A stretch of 64,000 nucleotides of DNA from Ardenticatenaceae bacterium (GTDB lineage: Bacteria; Chloroflexota; Anaerolineae; Promineifilales; Promineifilaceae): contig JASJCR010000008.1 of NCBI GenBank assembly GCA_030065875.1, forward strand, positions 1-64,000, given 5' to 3'. The notes beneath the pieces are model-generated. The model was not told the DNA's origin. It was given only the letters and a program-made list of their open reading frames with translations, and did no database searches. The translations under genes and the position numbers were made by a program. This document shows positions 1-9,461 of the stretch, piece after piece (the stretch's first letter is position 1; the number at the start of each line of letters is the position of its first letter).

Positions 1-312
1 GAGATACCGGCCGATATTGTGTATCAGGATGAAGCCGTCACCGCTTTTCGGGATATTAATCCCCAGGCTCCCACCCATATTTTGATCGTACCCAACAAAG
101 AAATTCCGACCGTCAATGATGTGACCCCGGAAGATGAGGCCACCGTGGGCCGCATGTTTACGGCCGCCGCCAAAATCGCCCACCAGGAGGGGATCGCCTC
201 CTCCGGCTATCGCCTGATTGTCAACTGCAATGAAGACGGGGGACAGGAAGTTTTTCACTTGCACATGCACATCATGGGCGGCCGTCGTTTGGGGCCCATG
301 CTGTTAAAATGA
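1..312 (+). CDS. HIT-family nucleotide-binding protein, 5' truncated by window edge
   Basis: The reading frame is open from base 1 ([13 protein letters not shown]...), so the true start lies upstream; the GTG at 19 is not the start. The C-terminal HLHMHIMGG is the histidine triad motif (H-x-H-x-H), and the preceding [15 protein letters not shown] block is typical of HinT/PKCI-type proteins. By family knowledge these hydrolyse adenosine phosphoramidates and acyl-adenylates in the cytoplasm. About 10-15 N-terminal residues are missing compared with the usual length of about 115. The gene is followed by a heptad-repeat hairpin rather than a classical terminator. Confidence 0.93.
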   Translation, partial: EIPADIVYQDEAVTAFRDINPQAPTHILIVPNKEIPTVNDVTPEDEATVGRMFTAAAKIAHQEGIASSGYRLIVNCNEDGGQEVFHLHMHIMGGRRLGPMLLK

Positions 313-383
313 TCAATGGTCAATTGTCAATTATCAATGGTCAATGATCATTGACCATTAACGATTAATTATTGATTATTTCC
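312..383. repeat. Heptad-repeat hairpin array (TCAATGG-type)
   Basis: Degenerate 7-base units (TCAATGG, TCAATTG, TCAATTA, TCAATGG, TCAATGA) are followed by complementary units (TCATTGA, CCATTAA and similar), so the block can fold into a long imperfect hairpin. It fills the gap between the HIT gene and the lipoprotein and runs to 3 bases before the ATG at 384. TTGACC at 351-356 and GATTAT at 374-379 are 17 bases apart, so the array may also supply the promoter; that is inference. Confidence 0.75.
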
Positions 384-2246
384 ATGGCTAAACGCTCCCT
401 TTTAATCGTCCTCCTCCTGCTTCTGGCCTGCCAGCTGCCTCAGGCGGCTGCTCCGCCAACGCCAACCTCTCCTCCTTCAACGGCACCTGCCCCGCAGGCG
501 ACCCCGCAGCAAACCGTGCCGCCTTTTCAAACCGCTGAGCCTCCGGAAGTCATCACCCTGCCGGAGGTCGAGCCGTGGCCGGACTGGTCTTCAATCAGCC
601 CCCAACCACCCCAAATTGAAAATCAGATTCGCTTTACGCCATCGCTTGATGCGCTCGTTAACCCGGCCGCCTTACCCGCTTTGGATGATGACCAGCGTCG
701 TTTATTAATCGAGCAGGAAATGTTGATTTTGTCCGATCAGGCGGATGAACCGGCCGTTCTGCTCAACCGTCAGCTCGAGGCAGGTCAACCTTACTGGATT
801 GGGGCAGACCAGGTCATTTGGCGTATGCAAACGATTCATACCCAGGCGCTGCGCACCGTTGAAGACGATCGGGTTGTTCCTCTCCTTGGTCAACTTTTGA
901 CTACTCTGGCGCAAACAACGGCCGCCCAATATTCAGCCGCCATCAGCGATGACGACCCCCTGACGGCCGCGGCCGCCCAGCGCAACCTGGCTTACCTGAC
1001 CATCACCGCCTACCAGCTTGATGCCGGATTCCCCATTGATCCGCTGGTGCGAGATCTCGTCCAAAGCGAGCTCGATTTGATGGCTTTGGCGGGTGAATTT
1101 CAAAGTCCTTACAGCGGCCGGACGGTTAACTATGGGGCGTGGCAGACGCAGGAAAGCGCTTTAAAACGAGCGCAGCGGTGGTTAACCACGGTGCCCCTGG
1201 TTGATTTTGCTGCCGTGGATCCGCGGCTTCAGGGGCGGCAGCTGCAGCTGCTGTTTGAGGCGCTGGACCAGGACGGGGAAACGGCCGACCGATGGCGAAA
1301 CCTCTACCAGCTCCACAATTATCTGGAAATGGGCGACGATCAGACGCTGCAATTTTGGCGTCGATTGCAGAAGGCACCAACCACCGACGTGGATTCTTTT
1401 GTGTTGACCATCGAGCAATTTAATGCGCCGCCCTTTTACCTGCTTCCCGTGCCCCAGGATTGGAGGCAGGCTGTTTTTAATCAGCTGATATTTAATCAGG
1501 TTGGGCTCTATACCGGCCCGCAGACGCTGGAGCCGTATACCCGTCTCGAAACGACCGTAGGGGAAGTGCGGCTGCGCCCGCGGCCGCTTGATTTGGCCCT
1601 GGTTTCGGGTGATGTGCTGGCGGCCCGACTGCTGGCTGAAAGCGGCGATGCCGCCTACGAGCGTTTTGCAGCCCAGGCTGCGGCCGCGCAAACCCAGCTT
1701 GTCGCTCTGCCGTACGATTTTGCCGGATGGCCACGCGTGGGTCTTTCTCCCATCCTTAACCAGGAGAATGAAGCCACGGCTCGCCAGCTGGAAATATGGC
1801 GGTTGGCCGTGGTCAATCAGCCGGATGGGTGGGTGCAGATTGCTCCGCCGGATGAAGTGATCCTTTATTTAGAGCCGGAACCGGAACTGTATGCTCACCT
1901 GGCGGCCGTGACGGCGCATTTGGGTCAGACGCTGATCCTGTACGAGATGATTGATGGCCCAACCGCGGCGGCCCTTGATCAGTTGAGCGTCGAACTGCGC
2001 TATTTGGCGCAGCTGGCCGGCCGCGAGCTCTCAGGTTATGCGCTGGTTGAAGAAGATCGGGCTCAGCTGGCCCGCTGGGTTGGTGCCCCCCCGGCGGGCA
2101 GCCTGCCCCGGCCGATACGCTTTTTTGATGGGGAGCCTGCGGGAATAATCAATGTCCAGGCGGCCGTTCCCCTCTTGATGATGGCCCCGATTGACGGTCA
2201 GCAGGTGATTGTCAGCGGCTGGACTTTTTTAGCTCGTCTGGAGTGA
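384..2246 (+). CDS. DUF3160-like lipoprotein
   Basis: The ATG at 384 is preferred over an upstream in-frame TTG at 372, which lies inside a repeat array, because it gives a compact signal peptide with a lipobox (LLLAC, Cys17). A Pro/Thr-rich linker follows (about residues 20-60). The body has features I associate with DUF3160: an N-terminal helical segment around ADQVIWRMQTIHTQAL, a middle RPRPLDLALVSGDVLAARLL block, and a C-terminal LYLEPEPELYAHLAAV segment ending in a beta-rich tail. The protein is probably anchored on the outer face of the membrane. The function of DUF3160 is unknown and the similarity is judged by eye. The gene converges on ccmB 10 bases away. Confidence 0.68.
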   Translation: MAKRSLLIVLLLLLACQLPQAAAPPTPTSPPSTAPAPQATPQQTVPPFQTAEPPEVITLPEVEPWPDWSSISPQPPQIENQIRFTPSLDALVNPAALPALDDDQRRLLIEQEMLILSDQADEPAVLLNRQLEAGQPYWIGADQVIWRMQTIHTQALRTVEDDRVVPLLGQLLTTLAQTTAAQYSAAISDDDPLTAAAAQRNLAYLTITAYQLDAGFPIDPLVRDLVQSELDLMALAGEFQSPYSGRTVNYGAWQTQESALKRAQRWLTTVPLVDFAAVDPRLQGRQLQLLFEALDQDGETADRWRNLYQLHNYLEMGDDQTLQFWRRLQKAPTTDVDSFVLTIEQFNAPPFYLLPVPQDWRQAVFNQLIFNQVGLYTGPQTLEPYTRLETTVGEVRLRPRPLDLALVSGDVLAARLLAESGDAAYERFAAQAAAAQTQLVALPYDFAGWPRVGLSPILNQENEATARQLEIWRLAVVNQPDGWVQIAPPDEVILYLEPEPELYAHLAAVTAHLGQTLILYEMIDGPTAAALDQLSVELRYLAQLAGRELSGYALVEEDRAQLARWVGAPPAGSLPRPIRFFDGEPAGIINVQAAVPLLMMAPIDGQQVIVSGWTFLARLE

Positions 2247-2256
2247 TGATGCGGAT

Positions 2257-2940
2257 TTATTGTTCGACCACAAATTGAAAGGTAAAAAAACCGGACACCA
2301 AAATCAATACGTCGTAAAAGACCACCAGGGAAACGGCGAAGCCGATTTCACTCCAGGCTGCATCGGGTCGGGAAACGAGCACTGCCGTCGCCGAAGCGGC
2401 GGCCAGCACAACCGGCAGGGTCAGGGGGAGCAGCAATACCGGCAGTAGGACATCTCTGGCGCGAGTTTGCACCGTCATGGCGGTGACCAACACCCCTGCT
2501 CCCACATACCCCACGGTGCCCAATAAAAGCACCCCCAAAACCGCCGGTTGGAGAAACGGCCGATTGGTAAAGATAAAGAAAAGAAAGAGCAGCAGGACCT
2601 CTAAAACGGCCGTAAAAATGGTGACCGAAATGACTTTCCCCACATAAATGGCCGCCCGATGGATCGGGGCAATTAACAAGCCGTCGAGGGCTTGATTTTC
2701 CTGTTCGCTGCCAATCGACCGGTTGAGGCCGAGGGTCCCGGCCAAAACAATCGTGACCCACAAAAGGCCACTGCCCACGTTGCGCACTGCCGCCAAATCT
2801 CCCTGTAAGGCCAAATTAAAGGTGATGACGGCCGCCAATGAGAAAAAGAGCATCACGCTGACGGTCCGGCCGGTATTCCGCTCAAGCCGCAAATCTTTCC
2901 AGACAATCGTGGCCACGCTTTGCCAAAAAGGGAGATTCAT
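2257..2940 (-). CDS. ccmB: Heme exporter membrane subunit CcmB
   Basis: This 227-residue polytopic protein has six predicted hydrophobic segments and the CcmB-type order: an N-terminal W-K-D-L-R-x-E motif, then a loop with GSEQENQALDGLLIAP between the second and third segments. By family knowledge it is the membrane part of the CcmAB ABC complex used in cytochrome c maturation (system I). Its ATG overlaps the ccmA stop codon (ATGA at 2937-2940), so the two are translationally coupled. No ccmC, ccmE or ccmF is in the window, so the rest of the pathway must lie elsewhere. Confidence 0.88.
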   Translation of the reverse strand: MNLPFWQSVATIVWKDLRLERNTGRTVSVMLFFSLAAVITFNLALQGDLAAVRNVGSGLLWVTIVLAGTLGLNRSIGSEQENQALDGLLIAPIHRAAIYVGKVISVTIFTAVLEVLLLFLFFIFTNRPFLQPAVLGVLLLGTVGYVGAGVLVTAMTVQTRARDVLLPVLLLPLTLPVVLAAASATAVLVSRPDAAWSEIGFAVSLVVFYDVLILVSGFFTFQFVVEQ

Positions 2941-3635
2941 GCGCCGATTTGCTCCCGATAAAAATTCAGAAAATCCTCTTCAGCGACGTTTTCCTGCCGT
3001 ATTTCGCCCACCAGACGCCCTTTATGCAGGACGACCACTCGGTTTGCCAGCCGCCAGCCGTGCAGAAGATCGTGGGTAATCAGCAGAATCGTGCGCCCTT
3101 CGCTGTGTAGGTTAACGAGCATCTGGTCGAGCGTTTCGATCGCTGACTGATCCAAACCGGTATAAGGCTCATCCAGCAGCAAAATATCAGGCTCGTGGAT
3201 CGTGCCGCGGGCAATGGTCAACCGTTGGGTCATCCCGCGCGAGAAGGTGCGCACAAAGTCATGACGGCGGCCGTATAGACCGACCGCTCTCAAGGCGGTT
3301 TCAGCCCGTTTTTCCGGTGAATCAAGTTGATAAAGTCGGGCAAAAAAAAGTAAGTTGTCGAGGGCGGATAACTCCCCATAAAGGAGCGATTGATGGGAGA
3401 TGTATCCGAGATGGCGGCGTACGCGGCCGGCCTGCTCCGGTAACGACCAGCCACCGATTGAAATCTCCCCGGCCGAAGGCTTGATTAATGAGGCCAGAAT
3501 GCGCATTAACGTACTTTTCCCGGCCCCGTTCGGCCCCACAAGCGTTACAAATTCACCTTCCTGTACCTGTAGATTAACGCCCCGCAAGACCGGCACCAGG
3601 CCGTAGGTTTTGGTGAGTTTGGAGAGGGAGATCAT
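2937..3635 (-). CDS. ccmA: Heme exporter ATP-binding subunit CcmA
   Basis: This is a 232-residue ABC ATPase with Walker A GPNGAGKST, the Q-loop in YISHQSLLYG, signature FSRGMTQR, Walker B ILLLDEPYTGLD and the H-loop ITHD. The FSRGM signature variant together with the adjacent ccmB identifies it as CcmA. It should power the CcmAB complex at the inner membrane. The gene starts the ccmAB unit. Upstream is a heptad-repeat hairpin (3640-3745) instead of a recognisable promoter. Confidence 0.9.
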   Translation of the reverse strand: MISLSKLTKTYGLVPVLRGVNLQVQEGEFVTLVGPNGAGKSTLMRILASLIKPSAGEISIGGWSLPEQAGRVRRHLGYISHQSLLYGELSALDNLLFFARLYQLDSPEKRAETALRAVGLYGRRHDFVRTFSRGMTQRLTIARGTIHEPDILLLDEPYTGLDQSAIETLDQMLVNLHSEGRTILLITHDLLHGWRLANRVVVLHKGRLVGEIRQENVAEEDFLNFYREQIGA

Positions 3636-3639
3636 TTAG

Positions 3640-3746
3640 GTTCTAGGTGTTGGGTGATGGGTGTTGGGAAGTCCTGAGTGCTAAGTGCTAAGTTCAAAGT
3701 ACGGATCACTCAGGACACGGCACTCAGGACTTAGCACTCAGCACTT
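3640..3746. repeat. Heptad-repeat hairpin array (AGTGCTA-type)
   Basis: The units AGTGCTA, AGTGCTA and AGTTCAA on one arm are answered by ACTTAGC, ACTCAGC and ACT-type units on the other; CTCAGGAC also occurs twice. The whole block is an imperfect inverted repeat between ccmA and the gene at 3747-4460. The sequence word differs from the array at 312-383, but the 7-base period is the same. Confidence 0.7.
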
Positions 3747-4460
3747 TCATGGTTCTGGAGTGCTTTCCATTTCCATATGTGCCACTCCAAGCAAGCCACC
3801 GCCGATTTTTAGGGCCAACTCCTGCTCGGCTGTGCCGTTGATGTCATAAGCATTGATGAGAAACTCGGCCGGTGGCGTGGGGGTCGGGGCTCGGGGGGCC
3901 AGGAGAATCGGTTCTCCTTCAATCACCACCGTTTGGGTGGGAAGCGGGGTGGGGGTGGGTGGTGGCATGGGGAAAAAGCCGTGCCACGGCCGACTTTCAT
4001 TGCTGACAATCTGACAGTAGAAGCTGCCAAAATCCCGGCAGTTAAAAACCCCGTAAGCGACCTGATCGTTATCGATTACCTGGACGAGGTGATACTCATT
4101 GCTGTTAAATTGAGTTGATTCCAACAAATTGTAGTTGACATCACAGGCGGGCAGCGCCGATACCGCCCCCAGGACCGTGGCCACGCGCAAGGCGGTGAAC
4201 AGCCGATCAGAATCATCTCCTAATTTAATGCGAAGCACCCGTGAGAACAGACGGAATATCCATAAAAGCACCAACCCCAGTGCGGCAATGTAAAAAAGGA
4301 GCGGAGCCCCCTCATTGTAAACACGAAACAGCCAAAAGGGGCCGGCCATATTTCCTGAGACAAAGCGGGTGCGCCATAAATAGCCGTAAAGGCCAAATAT
4401 TAAAACCAGGATATTGCCGGAATAAACTAAAAACGACAAAATTCGGGCAAGTATTGACAT
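3747..4460 (-). CDS. Hypothetical membrane protein with Pro/Thr-rich segments
   Basis: I do not recognise this family. The 237-residue protein has a hydrophobic N-terminus with segments at about residues 7-27 and 50-72 and perhaps another near 90-105. A presumably external part follows with three or four cysteines (ACDVNYN, NCRDF, YCQIV) and two TPTP linkers. It starts 4 bases after the stop of the giant histidine kinase (4465-7791) on the same strand, so the two are very probably co-transcribed and translationally coupled. It may be an accessory or signal-input partner of that kinase (inference). Confidence 0.72.
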   Translation of the reverse strand: MSILARILSFLVYSGNILVLIFGLYGYLWRTRFVSGNMAGPFWLFRVYNEGAPLLFYIAALGLVLLWIFRLFSRVLRIKLGDDSDRLFTALRVATVLGAVSALPACDVNYNLLESTQFNSNEYHLVQVIDNDQVAYGVFNCRDFGSFYCQIVSNESRPWHGFFPMPPPTPTPLPTQTVVIEGEPILLAPRAPTPTPPAEFLINAYDINGTAEQELALKIGGGLLGVAHMEMESTPEP

Positions 4461-4464
4461 AAAG

Positions 4465-7400
4465 TTAATTTACGATGGGGGTGGTCATGCTGTTGAGTGG
4501 AAATGAAATGTAAAATGTGCTTCCCTGGTTCTGGGCGCTTTCAAACCACGCCTGCCCCCCATGCCTTTCGGCCACGGTTCGCACAATCGCCAAACCCAGG
4601 CCGGATCCTTTGACCTGTCTGGTGAGCGTTTTACCCCGCACAAACTTCTCATATAAATTGCTTTGATCCTTGAGAGGAATTCCAGGCCCGCGATCGCTGA
4701 CGCTGACCACAACTTCGCGATCGGTTAACTCGGTTTTGAGGGTGATTTCGCCGCTGTTTGGCGCGTACTTAATCGCATTGCTGACCAGATTGGCGATCGC
4801 CTGCTGGACCAGAGCATAATCCAGCTGCAGTTGGGGAATTTTCCCTTCCGATTCGAAGGTCAGCCGCACCCCGTTGGCCTCGGCCAGCGGCTGATAATCG
4901 TTGAGGATTACCTGTAAAATTTCAGACAAAAAGACGGGGGAACGCATGAGCTCCAAACCAGCCTCCAGCCGGCCAAGATCGAGGAGGTTTTTAACCAGGG
5001 CGTTCATTTGTTCGATGCCGTTTTGGATTTTGTAGACGTACTCCATCTGCTTGTCGTTCAAATCCCCGGCCATGGGCAGCATGCTTACAAAGCCGGTCAT
5101 GTAGGTCAGCGGACTGCGTAAATCATGAGAGACCATCTGCACAAAATTTGACTTCATTTCGTCCAATTCTTTCATATAGGTGATATCGTGCAAAACCGCT
5201 ACCCGCCCCTGAATTTGCCCGTCAGAAATGGTGATGGCGGAGGCGCTGGCGGAATAGGTTTTGCCGCCGGCCAGGGCGATTTCGGCCGAATGGACGGTTG
5301 AATCCCGGGCGGTTAAGATGTTGACCAACTCCGGCTGTTTGATAATGTCTGCCACCCGCCGGCCGCGGACCATTTTGCTTTTCAAGCCAAACGCCTTTTC
5401 CATGGCCGGATTTAACAGGGCGATGCGATTGGTTGAATCGGTGACGATGACCGCGTTGTCGGTGCTTTCCAGCACGGCCAACAGCCGCCGGCGGCCGCCT
5501 TCCGCATTGGCAAACAGGTGTACATTTTCCAGCAAAACCGATGCTTGCCCGGCCAGGGTGCGCAGCAGGCGCAGCTCGCTTTCATCAAATTCGTGGGGCT
5601 GCCGATAGGTCAACCAGAGCACTCCGTTAAAGCGATTTTGTGAAATTAAACCGATAGCCACTGCCGATCTAAACGGCACATCTTCATGGGGCAGCATTTC
5701 AAACTGGGTCCGAACCGCTGCTTCATTGGGCAAAATCAGCTCTCGTTTTTGCTGAATATGACGCATGATGACCCGGTCATAGGCGGCCATGCGCTCGGCG
5801 GCCGGGCCGGCTCCATACGTCAACGGCAGACGGCCGCTGGGATTCACCACGGCGATCCGCGCTCCGGAAGCCCCGGTTCCGCGAACCGCCCCACGGAGCA
5901 GGGGCAGGGCCCCTTCGCTGAGTCGATTCAGGCTGGCGGAAACATTTTGGCTGACGTCCAGCAGCAAAGATAGCTCTCCCAGACGCGCGCTCAAGGTGCG
6001 CTGCATGCGCTCAAAGGCGATCCCCAATTCACCAACCTCATCAAAGCCAAACGCCTGCGGATCAATGGGGGTGTAATCCCCCTCGATCATGTTGCGGGCC
6101 GCAGAAAGAAGATTGTTGAGCGGCTGGGTGACCTCTCGGCTGAGATACACCAGGAAAAAGACAAAAACCACGGTGGCGATGGTGGCCAGCAGTAAAAACG
6201 GCTCGCCAATATCAACCGCCTGTTCCAACACAACTTTGTATGGCACGATCACCACGATCGTCCACATATTATCGAGATTAAATTCTTCGTAAATTAAATG
6301 CCGCGTGCTGTCCGGCCCGACTCCCTCATACGCCCGGCCGAGGAGATCGAGGTTGTTTACCAGGCGGATGCCCTCGGGATCTTGTTTCCAGGGGGTTTGC
6401 AGCAGCGTGGGATCCGGGTGGGCGATGACAATATCCCGATTATCGATGATAAATCCGGACCCCTGCAGCGCGGTGCCCTCCAAGACGCGGGTTAACTCGC
6501 TCAGCGAGGATTCATTGATGCGGCCGATCAGGGCCAGAGGAGAATTTTCATCCCGGCCGGGAATCATCGTCACAAAGGAGATTGTACTTTGGCCGTCAGC
6601 TGTTTCTTCAGAAGGGGTCACCACCGGCGCTCCTTCGGCCGCCAGCGACTGATCGATAAACAGTTTTTCCTGGTTGCTCAACGTTAACGGTGAGTCACTT
6701 TCGGGGAATGCCGCGATGACCGCCTGCGGTTGATCGGGATCGGCCGCGTCGACAACCATCACCCGGCGGAAAAAATTCCCGGTCCGGTGTAACCGCTCCA
6801 GGCTGTCAACCACCACCGCGCCATCCTCACTTTGCAAGTCGGGGATGCTGCTGTACTGGCGCAAAATATTGGAGCGAATATCCCGAAATTCTCCAATTCG
6901 CTGATTAACCCCGCTGACCGTGTGGGCCATTTGTTCCACGATGAGATTGCGGGCTACGTAAATTGATACGTTAAAAACGAGAAACCCCAGACCCAGAATA
7001 AGCACCACGGAGTAAATTAGGAAGCGGCTGATGAGGCGTCGGGTGAGGGTGCGGCTCAACCAGGGAACATCTTCCGCCTTTTCCGCGGTTGGATTAAGAA
7101 AAGGGAGGCCAAAGGCCAAAAGCCAGCCGATTAAGCTGGCCAAAGCCCCTTCGATTAACGCCGGGAGCCACTGGTTGCGGGCGATGGTCACCCCAAAATC
7201 GAGGGCCACCAGTGATTCAACTTCGCGGGGGATATAAACTCCGGCCGACCAGCCGCTCAGCAATGGCACGATTATCAGATAGGTCAAAATGCCGATGATC
7301 AGCGGCTGTCGCAGTAAGCGATAGACGGGGCCGCGATAGCGCTGATGAACCGACCACGAGATAATAATGGCTATGATTGCATAGATAAATGGATCATAAA

Positions 7401-7791
7401 TAGAGCCGCTTTGCCACAGGCCGCGGCTCAAACCGCTGGCGAACCCTACCAGGGCGGCCGGTCCGGCCGGCAATCCCAGGGCGGCAATGATCAAGGGGAT
7501 GCCTGCCAGCAGGTGGAGCAGGCGCACCGACATTTCGTTTTGATCGATGAGGGGTAAAATATTAAGAGAAGGTAAGGGGAAAATCATGAGCTGGGCCAGC
7601 ACAAAGGCAGCCAGCATCAGCCCGGCCGTTGTCAGCCACTGCTGTCTGGATACTGCTGTCCAGCGACGGCCATACTGCCAGGTGAATAAAAACGCCAGTC
7701 CAGCCAGCGCCAGCCACACCGCTAAACCGATTGGTCTAGGGGGGAATTCCAGTAGAGGAGCACTCTGTGCCCCCCAAAGCTCAAAATCCAT
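4465..7791 (-). CDS. Large membrane sensor histidine kinase (Cache-HAMP-GAF-PAS-HisKA-HATPase)
   Basis: The 1108-residue protein begins with about seven transmembrane segments (residues 15-235), then a further segment near 260, an extracytoplasmic Cache-like domain (about 285-510) and a segment near 530. A HAMP linker (about 555-605), a GAF domain (about 630-765) and a PAS domain (about 775-885) follow. The HisKA box is SHDLRSPLTYM (phospho-acceptor His) and the ATPase domain has an N-box (VSNAIKYAP), DRGPGIP and GSGLGLAIV. The membrane block before the Cache domain resembles MASE-type sensory modules. No response regulator is adjacent, only the small membrane protein downstream. An AGGTAAG element precedes the ATG at a suitable distance. 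Confidence 0.9.
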   Translation of the reverse strand: MDFELWGAQSAPLLEFPPRPIGLAVWLALAGLAFLFTWQYGRRWTAVSRQQWLTTAGLMLAAFVLAQLMIFPLPSLNILPLIDQNEMSVRLLHLLAGIPLIIAALGLPAGPAALVGFASGLSRGLWQSGSIYDPFIYAIIAIIISWSVHQRYRGPVYRLLRQPLIIGILTYLIIVPLLSGWSAGVYIPREVESLVALDFGVTIARNQWLPALIEGALASLIGWLLAFGLPFLNPTAEKAEDVPWLSRTLTRRLISRFLIYSVVLILGLGFLVFNVSIYVARNLIVEQMAHTVSGVNQRIGEFRDIRSNILRQYSSIPDLQSEDGAVVVDSLERLHRTGNFFRRVMVVDAADPDQPQAVIAAFPESDSPLTLSNQEKLFIDQSLAAEGAPVVTPSEETADGQSTISFVTMIPGRDENSPLALIGRINESSLSELTRVLEGTALQGSGFIIDNRDIVIAHPDPTLLQTPWKQDPEGIRLVNNLDLLGRAYEGVGPDSTRHLIYEEFNLDNMWTIVVIVPYKVVLEQAVDIGEPFLLLATIATVVFVFFLVYLSREVTQPLNNLLSAARNMIEGDYTPIDPQAFGFDEVGELGIAFERMQRTLSARLGELSLLLDVSQNVSASLNRLSEGALPLLRGAVRGTGASGARIAVVNPSGRLPLTYGAGPAAERMAAYDRVIMRHIQQKRELILPNEAAVRTQFEMLPHEDVPFRSAVAIGLISQNRFNGVLWLTYRQPHEFDESELRLLRTLAGQASVLLENVHLFANAEGGRRRLLAVLESTDNAVIVTDSTNRIALLNPAMEKAFGLKSKMVRGRRVADIIKQPELVNILTARDSTVHSAEIALAGGKTYSASASAITISDGQIQGRVAVLHDITYMKELDEMKSNFVQMVSHDLRSPLTYMTGFVSMLPMAGDLNDKQMEYVYKIQNGIEQMNALVKNLLDLGRLEAGLELMRSPVFLSEILQVILNDYQPLAEANGVRLTFESEGKIPQLQLDYALVQQAIANLVSNAIKYAPNSGEITLKTELTDREVVVSVSDRGPGIPLKDQSNLYEKFVRGKTLTRQVKGSGLGLAIVRTVAERHGGQAWFESAQNQGSTFYISFPLNSMTTPIVN

Positions 7792-7855
7792 TTCGTCTTA
7801 CCTGGGCATTAGGAGCCTGCCCCGTGCCCGATTCGTAGACATAATACAGTGAAAT

Positions 7856-7884
7856 ATGATAGCATGACGGGGTTTTGCTGGCAA
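7856..7884 (-). promoter_or_regulatory. Candidate sigma70-type promoter for the giant histidine kinase
   Basis: On the minus strand TTGCCA (7884-7879) is followed after exactly 17 bases by TATCAT (7861-7856). This matches the consensus in 4 of 6 and 5 of 6 positions and lies 65 bases upstream of the kinase ATG. The rest of the divergent region 7792-7984 holds no other clear signal. Confidence 0.5.
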
Positions 7885-7984
7885 TGGACTTTTGACCCAT
7901 AATACAAGCCGCTGACCTTGATGAATTGCTCTTTCACTATGACAAAATAGCCATTGGCAAATTGATGAAGGTTAGGGTAGCGAT

Positions 7985-9454
7985 ATGTTTAGACGTTTAT
8001 TTAGTCGAAAAAAAGATCCCAAACTGTTTGTGATCGGCCTGGATTGTGCGCCACCAGAACTTCTATTTGATCAATGGCGACATGAGCTTCCGCATCTTGG
8101 CCGGTTAATGGATCGCGGGATTTTGTATGAAATGATGAGCTGTACACCGGCGATCACCGTCCCTGCGTGGAGCGTCATGACCAGCAGCAAGGACCCCGGA
8201 ACGCTGGGGTTTTATGGGTTCCGCAACCGGCGCGATCACAGCTACGACAACCGCTATATTGCCACCAGTCAGGCGGTCAAAGAGAAGCGGGTATGGCAGA
8301 TTTTGGACGAGGCGGGGAAAAAATCCATCATTTTGGGGGTTCCTCAAACCTATCCGATTCAGCCGCTCAAAAATGGGCACGTGATTTCGAGTTTTTTAAC
8401 CCCCAACACAACCAGTCCCCGTATTCAATGGACCCATCCGGCCGCCCTGCGACAGGAGATCGAAGAGTTGCTGGCCCCGGAAATTTATGACGTCGATGTG
8501 CCCCAATTTCGGACAGACGACAAAGATTTTCTGCTGCAGCAGCTGCATGACATGACCCGCAAGCGGTTTAAACTTCTCCGTTATCTAATGGAAAAGAAAC
8601 CTTGGGAGTTTTTCATGTTTGTAGAGATGGGTACCGATCGAATTAATCATGCCCTGTGGGGCAGTCACGATCCTACCCACCGCAAATATGACCCAGAGGG
8701 CCCGTACGTCCACGCCATTCGGGATTATTATTTAATGCTCGATCGGGAAATTGGGTCGCTTCTCGAGCGTTTGCCCCCTGAAGCACACGTGATGGTTGTA
8801 TCGGATCACGGTGCAAAAAAGATGGACGGTGGCATCTGCATCAACGAGTGGCTGATTGGCGAAGGGTATTTAACTTTAAAAGAAACTCCCCCGGCCGACC
8901 GGCTGACCCCCTTGGATAAATTGAGCATCGACTGGTCGAAGACAACCGTATGGGGAGATGGCGGGTATTACGCCCGAATTTGGCTGAATTTGGCCGGCCG
9001 CGAACTACAGGGGGCCATCCCCGCTGAGGAGTATGAAGCGTTTCGCGACCGTCTGGCTGAACATATCAAATCAATTCCGGGGCCGGACGGCCGGCCGCTC
9101 AACACGCGCGTCTTTAAACCCGAAGCGATTTATCAAAAGGTAAAAAATGTTGCGCCGGATTTGCTGGTTTACTTTGACGATTTGGCCTGGCGTTCGGTAG
9201 GAACGCTTGGGCATGGCGATTTGTACACCTTTGAAAACGACACCGGCCCGGATGACGCCAATCATGCGGAAAACGGGGTGCTGATTTATTCTCCTCCGGC
9301 GAACGAGGCGTCGTTGGGTGGTCAAATGCTCGGGCAGGTTGGTATCATGGACTTTGCTCCCACAGTCCTTTCGCTGCTCGAGGTGCCCATTCCGGATGAT
9401 ATGCAGGGCAAGGTCATCAATTTTGTAGACGATAGACAAGAGACGAGAGAATAG
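7985..9454 (+). CDS. Alkaline-phosphatase-superfamily phosphodiesterase / nucleotide pyrophosphatase
   Basis: The 489-residue protein has the layout of type I phosphodiesterases (phosphodiest family). The metal ligand Asp20 is in VIGLDCAPPEL and the nucleophile is probably Thr58 in PAITVPAW. Further metal-binding blocks are FVEMGTDRINHALW, VVSDHGAKK and the C-terminal DDANHAENG. There is no signal peptide, so it is predicted cytoplasmic. By family it hydrolyses phosphodiester or pyrophosphate bonds; the substrate cannot be read from sequence. It probably forms an operon with the TlpA-like gene 6 bases downstream. Its last codons lie in a 7-base repeat array (9434-9461). Confidence 0.87.
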   Translation: MFRRLFSRKKDPKLFVIGLDCAPPELLFDQWRHELPHLGRLMDRGILYEMMSCTPAITVPAWSVMTSSKDPGTLGFYGFRNRRDHSYDNRYIATSQAVKEKRVWQILDEAGKKSIILGVPQTYPIQPLKNGHVISSFLTPNTTSPRIQWTHPAALRQEIEELLAPEIYDVDVPQFRTDDKDFLLQQLHDMTRKRFKLLRYLMEKKPWEFFMFVEMGTDRINHALWGSHDPTHRKYDPEGPYVHAIRDYYLMLDREIGSLLERLPPEAHVMVVSDHGAKKMDGGICINEWLIGEGYLTLKETPPADRLTPLDKLSIDWSKTTVWGDGGYYARIWLNLAGRELQGAIPAEEYEAFRDRLAEHIKSIPGPDGRPLNTRVFKPEAIYQKVKNVAPDLLVYFDDLAWRSVGTLGHGDLYTFENDTGPDDANHAENGVLIYSPPANEASLGGQMLGQVGIMDFAPTVLSLLEVPIPDDMQGKVINFVDDRQETRE

Positions 9455-9461
9455 AGAGAGA
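9434..9461 (+). repeat. Heptad array spanning a gene end and the next gene's ribosome binding site
   Basis: Four consecutive 7-base units (AGACAAG, AGACGAG, AGAATAG, AGAGAGA) encode the last residues of the phosphodiesterase and end on the A of the next ATG. The purine-rich units probably serve as the Shine-Dalgarno region for the gene at 9461. Confidence 0.65.

Noticed and set aside
1182..1691. Long minus-strand frame inside the DUF3160-like gene
   Set aside because: It is a shadow of a GC-rich coding region without a ribosome binding site or family similarity.
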